DNA from: Bythopirellula sp041737835
GTDB taxonomy: Bacteria > Planctomycetota > Planctomycetia > Pirellulales > Lacipirellulaceae
Assembly (NCBI GenBank): GCA_041737835.1
Contig: JBGSQY010000046.1
Length of the DNA: 64,000 nucleotides
Direction: 5' to 3' (one strand)
Below the pieces are notes generated by a model. The model ran no database searches. It saw nothing but the letters and a program-made list of their open reading frames with translations, and was not told where the DNA came from. Positions 54,144 through 63,065 of this stretch are shown here, in pieces; position 1 is the stretch's first letter, and each line of letters begins with the position of its first letter. Both the position numbers and the translations under genes were made by a program.

Positions 54144-55172
54144 ATGGCAGAAAATTTCAATTCGTTGTTAGGTTTGGTAGCCGGTGGAGAAAACCTCAGC
54201 GCCGAGCAAATGAAAGTGGCCATTGGTCAGATCATGACCGGCCTGTGCAGCCACGAGCAAATGGCGTTGTTCCTGACGGCGTTGAGTGCCAAGGGGGAAA
54301 CCGTCGCGGAACTGGCAGGCGCGGCCGCGGCCATGCGGGCGAACATGACCCCCATCATCAGCCGCCACAAAAAATTGCTCGACACCTGTGGCACGGGGGG
54401 CGGCGGCAGCACAACGTTCAACATCAGCACCACCGCGGCACTGGTGATCGCCGCAACGGGGATGCCGGTCGCCAAGCATGGCAATCGCAGCGTCACGAGC
54501 CGCAGCGGTTCGGCCGACGTGCTTGCAGGTTTGGGGGTGAACATCGAAGCCAACGTCGCGCAAGTGGAGCGCTGCCTCAACGAGTTGGGGATCTGTTTTT
54601 GCTTCGCGCCGCTTATGCACCCCGCCATGAAAAATGTTTCCGCCGTGCGTAAGCAGTTAGGAATCCGCACGATCTTTAATTTGTTGGGGCCACTCGCCAA
54701 TCCCGCTGCGGCACAGTATCAACTGCTCGGCGTGGGCCGTCCTGAAACGCGGCCGCTGATTGCCTCGGCCTTGCGGATGTTGGGCACCGAGCGATCATTT
54801 GTCGTAAGCGGCTCCGATGGCTTGGGTGAAGTGACACTCGCCGGAACCACCGTGGGGACGGAGGTGACTTCGCAGAACGAAACCGAGTTTGCCTGGGAGC
54901 CGGAGGATTTTGGCATCCCGCGGGCACCTTTGGATTCGATCAACATTTCGGGACCCGAAGAAAGCGTGGCACTGGTTCGCGAGGTGCTCTCCGGCGAATT
55001 CGGACCGGCCCGTGATATTGTGGTTCTCAACGCAGCCGCGGGGCTGTTGGTCGCCGAACGCGCGGCTGATCCGCGATCAGCAGCAAACTTGGCCACTGAA
55101 TCAATCGACAGTGGCGCGGCGGCGGATTTGCTTGAAAAGTTGGTGCGTCTGTCACACGAACATGCCGCCTAG
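54144..55172 (+). CDS. trpD: Anthranilate phosphoribosyltransferase
   Basis: The 342-residue enzyme transfers phosphoribose to anthranilate in tryptophan synthesis. The phosphoribosyl-binding loop is LLDTCGTGGGGSTTFNISTT; AKHGNRSVTSRSGSADVLAG and HPAMKNVSAVRKQLGIRTIF with NLLGPLANPA are family-typical. Length matches. It is 14 bases before the MBL hydrolase gene. No other trp genes are in the window. Confidence 0.97.
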   Translation: MAENFNSLLGLVAGGENLSAEQMKVAIGQIMTGLCSHEQMALFLTALSAKGETVAELAGAAAAMRANMTPIISRHKKLLDTCGTGGGGSTTFNISTTAALVIAATGMPVAKHGNRSVTSRSGSADVLAGLGVNIEANVAQVERCLNELGICFCFAPLMHPAMKNVSAVRKQLGIRTIFNLLGPLANPAAAQYQLLGVGRPETRPLIASALRMLGTERSFVVSGSDGLGEVTLAGTTVGTEVTSQNETEFAWEPEDFGIPRAPLDSINISGPEESVALVREVLSGEFGPARDIVVLNAAAGLLVAERAADPRSAANLATESIDSGAAADLLEKLVRLSHEHAA

Positions 55173-55186
55173 CATAGAATGACGCA

Positions 55187-56023
55187 GTGCGTCGTCTTGA
55201 GAAAAGGAACGGAGTGTTGTCTCGATTTCCAAACAGCCGCGATATTAGCGGGCAGCTTTTGTTTCTCGGAACCGGCACGTCGGTTGGCGTGCCGGCGATT
55301 GGCTGCGACTGCGCGGTTTGCAGGAGCAACGATCCACACAACAATCGCACACGCTGTGGTTTGGTGTTGGGGCTTCCGCAGGGAAATTTGCTGATCGACA
55401 CGCCGCCCGAACTGCGGATGCAACTGCTGCGCGAGAAGATCGGCATCATCCACTCAGTGCTGTACACTCACGAACATGCCGACCACATCTTCGGCCTCGA
55501 TGACCTGCGGCTCATGCAGTTCTATCTCGGCGGGCCGGTCCCGTTGTATTGCGAAAAGCACGTCGAAGACCGCATCCGTAAGTCGTTCGACTATGCGTTT
55601 CGCGATGCGTCGTCGCTGCATCGTGGGGCTGTGCCGCAACTGTTGATGAAGCCAATCGATCTCGAGCCGTTTTCAGTTCTTGGCGCGGAAGTCATCCCGC
55701 TGCGGCTTTCTCACGGTCCCCACTGCCAGGTGCTGGGCTTCCGTTTCGGCAATGTGGCCTACTGCACCGACACCAACGCGATTCCCACCGAGAGCATGGA
55801 GAAGCTCCAAGGTCTCGACGTGCTGATCCTCGATTGCCTCCGCCGCGAGCCGCATTCCACGCATTTCAGCTTGGACGAAGCGCTCGCCGTGGCGGCAGAG
55901 CTCGCGCCACGAAAGACCTTGTTCACACACATTTCGCACGACTTGGATCACGAAGCCACGAACGCGATGCTTCCACCGGGAGTGGAACTCGCGTACGACG
56001 GCATGATGATTCCGCTGAGCTAA
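55187..56023 (+). CDS. MBL-fold metallo-hydrolase (PhnP/RNase-Z-like)
   Basis: The 278-residue protein starts at a GTG at 55187, with another GTG at 55214 as an alternative. The metallo-beta-lactamase motif is LYTHEHADHIFGLDDLR (HxHxDH), with FLGTGTSVGVPAIGC at the N-terminus, CDCAVC as a possible extra metal or structural Cys cluster, GNLLIDTPPELRMQLL, and the later His in FTHISHDLDH. The pattern is near PhnP-type phosphodiesterases that act on cyclic phosphate esters. Substrate unknown. A strong terminator follows. Confidence 0.88.
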   Translation: MRRLEKRNGVLSRFPNSRDISGQLLFLGTGTSVGVPAIGCDCAVCRSNDPHNNRTRCGLVLGLPQGNLLIDTPPELRMQLLREKIGIIHSVLYTHEHADHIFGLDDLRLMQFYLGGPVPLYCEKHVEDRIRKSFDYAFRDASSLHRGAVPQLLMKPIDLEPFSVLGAEVIPLRLSHGPHCQVLGFRFGNVAYCTDTNAIPTESMEKLQGLDVLILDCLRREPHSTHFSLDEALAVAAELAPRKTLFTHISHDLDHEATNAMLPPGVELAYDGMMIPLS

Positions 56024-56043
56024 CAAAGCCTGAGCTAACAAAA

Positions 56044-56073
56044 AAAGCCGCGGAGCAAAAACTCCGCGGCTTT
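56044..56073. terminator. Bidirectional terminator between the MBL hydrolase and the Prc protease genes
   Basis: AAAGCCGCGGAG (56044-56055) and CTCCGCGGCTTT (56062-56073) form a perfect 12-bp stem around CAAAAA. An A-run precedes it and T-rich sequence follows, so it should stop transcription from both convergent genes (stops at 56023 and 56097). Confidence 0.9.
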
Positions 56074-56096
56074 GTCGTTTCAATTTCTAAACAGGA

Positions 56097-58304
56097 TTAC
56101 CGAGTGGCGGCAACACTGTCGTCATCCAACAGATCAAGATAATCCAACGAGATCGAAATGATTTCCTCGTTGTAAGGGGTCGCAGGAAACACAGGGCGGT
56201 CATTGTCCTGCAGATCCTCGAACATTTCTTCCTGATCCTTGTCGGAGTTGACGGCCTCGCGCTCGGCCAGGAATTTTTCCTTGTTGAGCGTTACGGTTGG
56301 TTCCTGCTGACGCTTGATGAGTTCCTTGATCTTCTCCTGCTCTTTGATGAAGAAGTCGGTCTCGGCAATACGCTTCGTCGCCTTATCCCGCAGGCGATCA
56401 ACGATGGGCTTGGCCGCTTGACGATAGTTGTCATGCGGTTGTGGCGCGACCTGATCGAACTTCAACGCATAGTCGAGGTCCGATTCGCCGATGCCTTCCC
56501 AGAAACTCGTGCGATAAGGCAGTTCGATATCCGACACGACGCCACGATTTTGCGTGCTGTCGCCGCTGGGGCGATAGAACTGCTGAATCGTCATTTTCAA
56601 CGCACCCAGGTTCGGGCCGTCTCCCATGGGGAACAATTGCTGACCTAAGTCAAACAACTGTTGAACGGTTCCCTTGCCGTGCGTCGACTTGTCGCCGATG
56701 ACGATACCACGACCGTAGTCCTGAATAGCACCGGCAAAGATTTCGCTAGCACTCGCGCTGAAGCGGTTAATCACCACCACGAGCGGGCCGGACCATACTT
56801 CGCCGGCTTCTTCGTCGGGATACGGCGAAACGCGGCCATCTGGACCCTTCACTTGCACGACGGGACCCTTGTCGATGAACAAGCCGGTCACTTCCACCGA
56901 TTCGGGCAGCGAACCACCGCCGTTGAAGCGGAGATCCATCACGACCAAATCGACGTTCTTTTGCTTAAATTCTTCGAGCAGTTTACGGACGTCGCGGGTC
57001 GTGCTTTTGTAATCGGCCTTACCGGCACGACGGCCATCCATATCCATGTAGAAACTCGGCAGGCTGATGATCCCGATCCGACGAGTCGGACCATCGGGGC
57101 CTTCCTTTTGCTCCACGATTTTGCCGGTGGGCTCTTCGACCGACTCTGCGGAATCTTTATTCGGCTCGGTCAGTTCGGCCGTATCGGCAGCTTTTTTATC
57201 TGTGGTAATTGGAGTTTTCTTGAGCGGACGTTCCAGCACGGCGCTGCGTGCTTCGCTATCCTTCAATTCGATTCGGGCACGCGTGATGTCATAAACCTTG
57301 CGGCCCGTCTTATCCTCGGGATCGACCTGCAGGCGAACAATAGTGCCGGGTTTGCCGCGAATCATCTGCACAACGTCATTGATTTTCATATCGACGATGT
57401 CGACGAAATCCCCCTCGGGACCTTCCGCCACGCCCACGATCACGTCTTTCTCTTTAAGGCGACCATCTTTGTCGGCGGCACCGCCGGGGACGATTTGGCG
57501 AACAATTGTTTCGCCGTACTTCGACTCGAGCGAAGCTCCAATACCGTCAAGCTCCAGCCGCATTTGGATCGTGAAATTGTCCAGCGTGCTGGGTGACATG
57601 TAGCTGCTGTGAGGGTCAAAGCTCATGGTGAGCGCGGTGAGGAAATCTTCCAGCAATTCGTCGTTGCTGTACTGCTCCCAGTTGCGTTCAATGCCGCGAT
57701 AGCGTTTGTGCAGCTTATCGATCACATCTTTTTCATCGGCGTCTTCTTCGACCAATTCCAACAACAAGTCGTATTTCACGCGCTTACGCCAGCGCTCGTC
57801 GAGTTCTTCGCTGGTTTTGGCATATTCCATCTTTTTGGGATCGCGAACCATGTCCTCGTCGACGGTGAAGTCATGCTTGGTGTCGATCAACTTTTGCGCG
57901 ACGGCAACACGCTCAGAAACTCGCTGCAAAAAGCGGTCGAACACGCGCTTGGCAAAACGAACGTCTCCTTCTTTGACGTAATCGTCGATCTTGTCCTGAT
58001 CGGCCATGAATTCATCGACGTCGCTTTGCAGGAAGAACAGCTTCATGCGATCGAGATTTTCCAGAAACGCCTTGATCGTGCGCTGCGAAATCTCGTCGTT
58101 GACCTGCATCTCCGAGAGATGCTTGCGGTCCATGAGAGCCGAAACCATCAATGCGATGTTGCGATCTTCGCGCGTGGGATCGGTAGGTTTGGCTTGGGCC
58201 AAGGGAGCAAGAAAAGTGGTTCCCAAACAGGCGGCCGTCAACAGAGCAACCATCACCGATCGGCGGCTCCGCGAACGTAAATACCTCTCTCCGTCGAGAC
58301 TCAT
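56097..58304 (-). CDS. prc: Tail-specific / C-terminal processing protease (Prc-like, S41)
   Basis: The 735-residue periplasmic protease cuts proteins at their C-termini. The ATG at 58304 has AGAGGG upstream and starts a signal peptide (MVALLTAACLGTTFLAPLAQA). An N-terminal helical part (LMDRKHLSEMQ, LDRMKLFFLQSDVDEF) precedes a PDZ domain (GIGASLESKYGETIVRQIVP) and the S41 domain. The catalytic Ser is in FSASASEIFAGAIQDYGRG and the catalytic Lys in VIGDKSTHGKGTVQQL. A C-terminal DUF3340-like region follows. It resembles Prc of E. coli more than short CtpA types. Confidence 0.94.
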   Translation of the reverse strand: MSLDGERYLRSRSRRSVMVALLTAACLGTTFLAPLAQAKPTDPTREDRNIALMVSALMDRKHLSEMQVNDEISQRTIKAFLENLDRMKLFFLQSDVDEFMADQDKIDDYVKEGDVRFAKRVFDRFLQRVSERVAVAQKLIDTKHDFTVDEDMVRDPKKMEYAKTSEELDERWRKRVKYDLLLELVEEDADEKDVIDKLHKRYRGIERNWEQYSNDELLEDFLTALTMSFDPHSSYMSPSTLDNFTIQMRLELDGIGASLESKYGETIVRQIVPGGAADKDGRLKEKDVIVGVAEGPEGDFVDIVDMKINDVVQMIRGKPGTIVRLQVDPEDKTGRKVYDITRARIELKDSEARSAVLERPLKKTPITTDKKAADTAELTEPNKDSAESVEEPTGKIVEQKEGPDGPTRRIGIISLPSFYMDMDGRRAGKADYKSTTRDVRKLLEEFKQKNVDLVVMDLRFNGGGSLPESVEVTGLFIDKGPVVQVKGPDGRVSPYPDEEAGEVWSGPLVVVINRFSASASEIFAGAIQDYGRGIVIGDKSTHGKGTVQQLFDLGQQLFPMGDGPNLGALKMTIQQFYRPSGDSTQNRGVVSDIELPYRTSFWEGIGESDLDYALKFDQVAPQPHDNYRQAAKPIVDRLRDKATKRIAETDFFIKEQEKIKELIKRQQEPTVTLNKEKFLAEREAVNSDKDQEEMFEDLQDNDRPVFPATPYNEEIISISLDYLDLLDDDSVAATR

Positions 58305-58505
58305 AACATTCCCTCTCTGATGAAAATTCGGGCAAGAGCAGCGGCGATGCGCTGTCGTGGTTGGCTCAGAAAAAGCTGCTGTCATAGTACAGAGCAGCCA
58401 TTCTGCGGACAAGATCGAACGGTGTTCCGGTAGATTGCTTACGCTGGCACTTCCGCGATGGTTCGTAGCCGGCGAGAATCGCGGCAAATACCGAAGAAAA
58501 TACCG

Positions 58506-59444
58506 TTATTGGGGCACACTTGGTGTCGATGTTTGCGACGCCTCTTGGGTCGTGGCGACAGTTGGCGTGTCGCTTGATTGACCATGATTCAGAAGCTTCT
58601 GGACGCTCCAGCGTATGCGCCGGCCAGAGGAATCGAAATCGGTCGATTGGGCATCAATCTCCGCTCCAGGGACTTCGCTGGAGAGCAGCACCATCGTTTG
58701 CGAATTCCCTTTTTCGCGGCGTTTCACCGTTTGTTGACTCACGCAGTCGAGAATCTTTCCTTCAAGAGAATAAGGAACTGAGCGCGCAACGGTCGTAACG
58801 GAATCAAGTGGCGCCGCTTCGACCGGTGAGGCTTCGGTTTGCTCGATCACGTTGCGAGCCAACACATGAGGAAAGATTTCGGAAGAGTAATAAATCCGGT
58901 CGACGAGCGTTCGATTCTCGTCGTTATATTCGACTTCCCAGACCTGACAACTCACGGTGCCAATTGACAACGCCATCGAGTGATCGGCCTGGCGGGTGGT
59001 GGAGAAAATCGCACCAGCCCGATCCGTCGACAATCGCAAGACTCGCGTATTCCAGGGGCCTTCAATTCTTTTGCCCGAAACGTCGACCGTGGCTTGTACG
59101 TCGATAACGTAATTGTCCTCGGTCACGGCTTTGAGGATTTCTTTTTGCGTGGTGACGCTGCGACCGAAGAGCTTTCCGCTCTCGTCAAACGTTTCGGTGG
59201 TGATTTCAATTTCACGCCAGGCACCGATGGGGAATCGAGCCCAGGGATGATTCTCCGCGGGGAGATTCCAGTCCACCTTGGGAGCCGTTGACTGGGGGCT
59301 GGCCGAGGCTGTTTGAACCTGGGCAGTTGTGGGCTTCTTCGCAACGGAATCGGCCTGGGCGTGGAGGGACGAAAACTGCGAACCTCCAGCCAACAGCACG
59401 ATCATCATGCCGAAGCGAATAGCAGCAAAATGAAAATTCTTCAC
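58506..59444 (-). CDS. Hypothetical exported protein
   Basis: I do not recognise this 312-residue protein. A GTG at 59444 is proposed because it starts a signal-peptide-like segment (FGMMIVLLAGGSQFSSLHAQ). A Ser/Thr/Ala/Gln-rich linker (about 33-55) is followed by a probable beta-rich domain: HPWARFPIGAWREIEITTET, SVTTQKEILKAVTEDNYVID, VSCQVWEVEYNDENRTLVD, YYSSEIFPHVLARNV. The C-terminus is again Ser/Thr-rich. It lies 202 bases downstream of the Prc gene's start on the same strand and 120 bases after the SelA-like gene. Confidence 0.7.
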   Translation of the reverse strand: MKNFHFAAIRFGMMIVLLAGGSQFSSLHAQADSVAKKPTTAQVQTASASPQSTAPKVDWNLPAENHPWARFPIGAWREIEITTETFDESGKLFGRSVTTQKEILKAVTEDNYVIDVQATVDVSGKRIEGPWNTRVLRLSTDRAGAIFSTTRQADHSMALSIGTVSCQVWEVEYNDENRTLVDRIYYSSEIFPHVLARNVIEQTEASPVEAAPLDSVTTVARSVPYSLEGKILDCVSQQTVKRREKGNSQTMVLLSSEVPGAEIDAQSTDFDSSGRRIRWSVQKLLNHGQSSDTPTVATTQEASQTSTPSVPQ

Positions 59445-59563
59445 GTAACGTGGCCCGCTGGTGAGAATCGTCAAAAAATCGAGAGGTAGGTTGGCTGAAT
59501 CGGACAAGCTAGCATTTTACCGCATTACGGCGCGGCGATACTAGGGCGAATTGCGGCCATTGC

Positions 59564-60652
59564 CTACTCAAAAGCCGCCACAAGCTGCTGGTCCCAGCGG
59601 GGAAAAACGCCGCGTAAATCGAGCCAAATTTCCTCTTGTTGCATTTGGGCGAGGATTTGTGGGCTAGATTCTTGCAAAGCATTGACCACGGCATCAAACG
59701 CCGCAGGTTGGGGCTTCACGACAATTGCCCAGCTGGGAGCTGTGAGTTTGGCATCGGTGGCGTCGCACCACAGGCCATCATAGTGCGTGGGTGTGGCTGT
59801 GATGATCTGTTCGTTAGCACCGATCAACATCGCCAAGCGATTGGCCCGCTGTTCAAGATTCTCCAGCGGTGCGGTCAGCAATTGCCAAACGGGAATTTGA
59901 TACACAGCCTGCGCCTTGTTTTGATAAAGCGACAGCGTGGCCATGAGCGCGGCAAACGTCAGGTCATGCGGCGTGGCGAGTTGAGCCAGCGTGCTGTACG
60001 AGAGTTGGTCCACTAAATATTGCTTGCCGACGATAATTCCACACGGCGGTCCTCCCAACAGCCCTGCCCCATCGAGCACGATCAATTCCGTTCCCCATTC
60101 CAGACGTTCGTTGATCGTCGCGTAACCCCCTAGTCCATACTGTTGAGGGTTGATCAAACCCGCCAGGCGGGATTGGTCGAACACCAGATTAGCCGCTCGT
60201 GCGAGTTCACAGGCCGTATGAAAACTATTGACGACAAACACGGCTTCGGCGCCGGTGAGTTCTTTGAGCGTGATCGACACACGATCTCTTAAGGCTGTCC
60301 CGCCCGAGTGATATTCGGTGGCCAGACGCACAACTTCATCAACCGCGGGTTCGGCCAGCGGCAACGCGGGCCAGCGATCACCAATCACCGTGCCCGAGGC
60401 GTTCACCGCGGGGAGCGAAGTTTGTGCAGGCCCTAGCAACCGTCGCGCGAGGCGCTCGGCCAATTGCCCTAAGGAAGGAACATTGCCTTGATCGATCCGC
60501 TGCCGCAGATTGGTCTGCAATTCTTCCAGAAATCCGGTCGCCCGTTGGGCAATCGTGGTTTGATTCACTCGCTTCACAACTTGGGCGACCGTGGGATGGC
60601 CGAGCAATTCCGAAAGCGAGGGTAACTTCGAGAATGGGGATTCGGGTTTCAT
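59564..60652 (-). CDS. SelA-like protein lacking the PLP-binding lysine
   Basis: The 362-residue protein resembles bacterial selenocysteine synthase SelA, which turns Ser-tRNA(Sec) into Sec-tRNA(Sec): N-terminal LPSLSELLGHPTVAQVV, VPSLGQLAERLARRLL, INASG-type VNASGTVIGDRW, then ELIVLDGAGLLGGPPCGIIV and GKQYLVDQL. In SelA the last segment reads SGDKLLGGPQAG, with the cofactor-binding Lys; here it is DGAGLLGGPPCG, with no Lys. The protein is also about 100 residues shorter, mostly in the middle. It cannot use PLP in the normal way. No selB or selD is nearby. It may be a structural or regulatory paralog. Confidence 0.75.
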   Translation of the reverse strand: MKPESPFSKLPSLSELLGHPTVAQVVKRVNQTTIAQRATGFLEELQTNLRQRIDQGNVPSLGQLAERLARRLLGPAQTSLPAVNASGTVIGDRWPALPLAEPAVDEVVRLATEYHSGGTALRDRVSITLKELTGAEAVFVVNSFHTACELARAANLVFDQSRLAGLINPQQYGLGGYATINERLEWGTELIVLDGAGLLGGPPCGIIVGKQYLVDQLSYSTLAQLATPHDLTFAALMATLSLYQNKAQAVYQIPVWQLLTAPLENLEQRANRLAMLIGANEQIITATPTHYDGLWCDATDAKLTAPSWAIVVKPQPAAFDAVVNALQESSPQILAQMQQEEIWLDLRGVFPRWDQQLVAAFE

Positions 60653-60716
60653 ACACCCGATTATCCCGCTTTATTGCGAAGCGTCTACTAGAGCGAGCTG
60701 GAAATCAACGCAAAGA

Positions 60717-60763
60717 ACCGGACGCTAGCGCGTGACGGCTGATTGAATTAGCCGCAGGGCGCC
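60717..60763. repeat. Imperfect palindrome upstream of the SelA-like gene
   Basis: CGGCTGATT (60736-60744) and AATTAGCCG (60746-60754) make the inner stem. The outer arms CCGGACGCTAGCG and CGCCAGCCCACGG pair imperfectly. It resembles other planctomycete-type intergenic palindromes in design, but is a separate sequence family from those above. Confidence 0.5.
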
Positions 60764-60784
60764 AGCCCACGGTTTCTTAAACTA

Positions 60785-60982
60785 CTATTTTAAGCCCACT
60801 TGTTGCGGAGTGGGGAACGGATCGTTCTTCACTTTTTTCAAAATGTTCCGTTCTTCGTTCCAGGTGCTCAATCCCGGCAGACTTCCCGAAGATTGCCACG
60901 TTGTACAGCCCACGCTGATCACAAGCAGAGCACTGCAAACCACACACTGCCAGCGTCGACAACTTTTCAGCAAACTTTGCAT
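60785..60982 (-). CDS. Small lipoprotein
   Basis: The 65-residue protein has a lipoprotein signal peptide: basic start (MQSLLKSCRRW), a hydrophobic run and the lipobox VISVGC with Cys at about residue 26. The mature part has only about 40 residues (LPGLSTWNEERNILKKVKND, then PFPTPQQVGLK). An overlapping frame on the same strand (60777-61064) lacks such features and is rejected. It lies 51 bases downstream of the next gene and probably shares its transcript. Function unknown. Confidence 0.7.
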   Translation of the reverse strand: MQSLLKSCRRWQCVVCSALLVISVGCTTWQSSGSLPGLSTWNEERNILKKVKNDPFPTPQQVGLK

Positions 60983-61033
60983 CGATATTCTGCTGGTTGA
61001 GTGAGGGCGACAAACGAAACGAGGGGCAGCGAC

Positions 61034-61501
61034 TTACGGATCGAGCCGCGGTTGCGACATCCATTCGCCCACAGTTTGGGGCCCATCATTTTTCGGTGGG
61101 TCCGGTGCGGTGAGTCGTTCCCACAAGCCTGGCTTGGGTTGTGAATTGTTGGCTTGCTGGGCATTGGATCCCCCGCCAAACGAAAACATTTCTTTCGTCC
61201 CTTCCCAGGCGCTCTTCGTGCCGGCGGAGACTTTGTTGTAACCCGATTTGAACGGCGCGGTGACTGACGACATGTCGGGCATCGTGAGTTTCGGCATTGT
61301 GAGCTTGGGCATGGGAATGCCTGCAAAGCCCGTTTGCTTCACGTCGGAATCTTCACGCATTTGAGGGGTGCCGCCCACAGTCTTGTGAGATTCTGTTTTC
61401 TCTTCCTGGCCGCCGAACAGCTGGGCCGAGCAAGGTACCGCAGCAATGAACATGTAAGTAAGGATCAGTGACGAAAGAAAGGTTTGGCGTGCAATCGTCA
61501 T
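61034..61501 (-). CDS. Hypothetical small exported protein with KLTMP repeats
   Basis: The 155-residue protein starts at the ATG at 61501, which has AGGAGG 8 bases upstream, and has a signal peptide (TFLSSLILTYMFIAAVPCSA). The mature protein has a short repeat, PMPKLTMPKLTMPDM, a helical stretch (FKSGYNKVSAGTKSAWEGTK), and a C-terminal WERLTAPDPPKNDGPQTVGE. The features suit a small envelope protein of a planctomycete-type family. Function unknown. Confidence 0.75.
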   Translation of the reverse strand: MTIARQTFLSSLILTYMFIAAVPCSAQLFGGQEEKTESHKTVGGTPQMREDSDVKQTGFAGIPMPKLTMPKLTMPDMSSVTAPFKSGYNKVSAGTKSAWEGTKEMFSFGGGSNAQQANNSQPKPGLWERLTAPDPPKNDGPQTVGEWMSQPRLDP

Positions 61502-61710
61502 ACAAATGGCCTCCTGAAGATGGCCTGATAGGTTAAGACAGGGGTGTGCAGCCGCAAATTGCGGATTCAACTGGGGCGGAGTGTTTCAAATCCCCCGTTT
61601 TTCGTCCAGAGAACTTTGCCGAGGCAACGTGCCGCGATTGTCGAACCGTACAGCTTGGCGTACTATAGCCGCCAGTCATTCGCACACTAGCAACGCTGGC
61701 GGACATTTTC

Positions 61711-62532
61711 GTGGCTGAATTCGCTCCAACAATCGGTTTTATTGGCTCGGGCCGGATGGCCACCGCACTCGCGCGGGGCTGCCTGCAAAGTGGCTTGGTC
61801 TCGGCCAAGCAAGTGCTAGCAGCCGATCCCCATGCCGACGCGCGCAAAGGATTCAGCGAACAAGTCCCCGGCGTCGAAGTCTTCGATGCCAACGGGCCAA
61901 TTCTTGCCCGCGCCGATTTGATCGTGTTGGCTGTGAAGCCGCAGGTGATGTCGACCGTACTCGCGGAAATCAAACCGCAAGTCACCACGCATCAATTGTT
62001 CGTGTCGATTGCGGCGGGGATCACAATCGCGCGATTGGCCGAGGGTTTGCCCGCAGGTACGCGATTAATTCGAGTGATGCCGAATACCCCCTGCCTTGTC
62101 GGCTTGGGGGCGTCGTGTTTCAGTCGCGGCCCAACCGCCACGGCTGCTGATGCCGATCACGTGCGTCAGATACTCGCCAGTGTTGGCCATGCCTTTGAAG
62201 TGCCCGAAGAATCGCTCGACGCCGTGACGGGGCTCTCGGGTTCGGGTCCCGCGTTTATCTATCGCGTGATAGAATCGCTCGCGGCTGGGGGAACGGCCAT
62301 GGGCTTGCCGGAAGAGTTGGCACTGCAACTTGCCGCGCAAACCGCCAAAGGAGCCGCCGAAATGGTGCTCACCACGGGACGTTCACCCGCGGAACTGCGC
62401 GAGCAGGTTACGAGCCCTGGTGGCACGACACTCGCGGGGTTGAATAAACTGGGAGAACTCAAAGGGGCCGAAGCGTTTGGCGAAGCCGTGATCGCGGCGA
62501 CCAAGCGCTCGCAAGAATTGGGTCGTGCTTAG
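61711..62532 (+). CDS. proC: Pyrroline-5-carboxylate reductase
   Basis: The 273-residue enzyme makes proline by reducing pyrroline 5-carboxylate with NAD(P)H. It starts with GTG at 61711. The Rossmann motif is TIGFIGSGRMATALARGCL; LAVKPQVMSTVLAEI, SIAAGITIARLAEGL, VRMPNTPCLVG-like RVMPNTPCLVGLGAS and the C-terminal signature with GLSGSGPAFIYRVIESLAAG and LREQVTSPGGTTLAGL are standard. It is 11 bases before the next small gene. Confidence 0.97.
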   Translation: MAEFAPTIGFIGSGRMATALARGCLQSGLVSAKQVLAADPHADARKGFSEQVPGVEVFDANGPILARADLIVLAVKPQVMSTVLAEIKPQVTTHQLFVSIAAGITIARLAEGLPAGTRLIRVMPNTPCLVGLGASCFSRGPTATAADADHVRQILASVGHAFEVPEESLDAVTGLSGSGPAFIYRVIESLAAGGTAMGLPEELALQLAAQTAKGAAEMVLTTGRSPAELREQVTSPGGTTLAGLNKLGELKGAEAFGEAVIAATKRSQELGRA

Positions 62533-62543
62533 GAATTCGAATC

Positions 62544-62792
62544 GTGTCAATTTTATGTCGTGTTGATGACAAGTATGTGCCGCTCTACCGCGTGATGTGG
62601 GTCGCGGCGACGCCTCACTTTTGTGGTGAGGAAGATTGCACGCGCGAGGGCTTTTACGAGATTCGCCTCGAACAAGGAGAATCCGTGTGGGCCAACGTCA
62701 AGGAATGCGAAGAAATGAATAAGCGGCTCGATCAATGGCAAGGGGGCCTCGGGCCACCCGACGATGAGCCAGGGGAAAGTCCGCAGTGGTAA
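62544..62792 (+). CDS. Hypothetical small protein
   Basis: This 82-residue acidic protein starts at a GTG at 62544, 11 bases after proC. It reads like a real protein: LCRVDDKYVPLYRVMWVAAT, PHFCGEEDCTREGFYEIRLE (two Cys), VWANVKECEEMNKRLDQW, then a Pro/Gly-rich tail. No known family is recognised. The Cys positions may bind a metal. Probably co-transcribed with proC. Confidence 0.6.
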   Translation: MSILCRVDDKYVPLYRVMWVAATPHFCGEEDCTREGFYEIRLEQGESVWANVKECEEMNKRLDQWQGGLGPPDDEPGESPQW

Positions 62793-62837
62793 GTAATTTA
62801 ATCTACTTTTCTTGCGATGATTTTGTGGGAGTATTCC

Positions 62838-63002
62838 ATGGTCGATATGCTCATAGTTGCTAGTGTGCAGGGTGGGCTAGGCGGAGCAGCTTTTGCCATA
62901 GCGATTGGTGCGTTCTCAATGGCAGTCCGCAATCATTATCGGATTGAAAAATTGCAAAAAGCTCTATCTGGTTTGGACCATATTGCAAAGGGTCATGATT
63001 GA
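62838..63002 (+). CDS. Possible small membrane protein
   Basis: The 54-residue open frame starts at an ATG at 62838 with GGGAG about 8 bases upstream. It has one hydrophobic segment (MLIVASVQGGLGGAAFAIAI) and a polar C-terminal helix (NHYRIEKLQKALSGLDHIA). No family is recognised. The sequence is more AT-rich than the flanking genes. Translation is uncertain. Confidence 0.4.
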   Translation: MVDMLIVASVQGGLGGAAFAIAIGAFSMAVRNHYRIEKLQKALSGLDHIAKGHD

Positions 63003-63065
63003 GCCTATTGATGTTCCAATCACTGTGTGGGTTCTCGCTATAACAGAAATACGGAGATTACGAAC

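Noticed and set aside
60777..61064. 95-codon frame overlapping the small lipoprotein gene
   Set aside because: It lacks a signal peptide or any ordered pattern, whereas the other frame has a lipobox in the right place.
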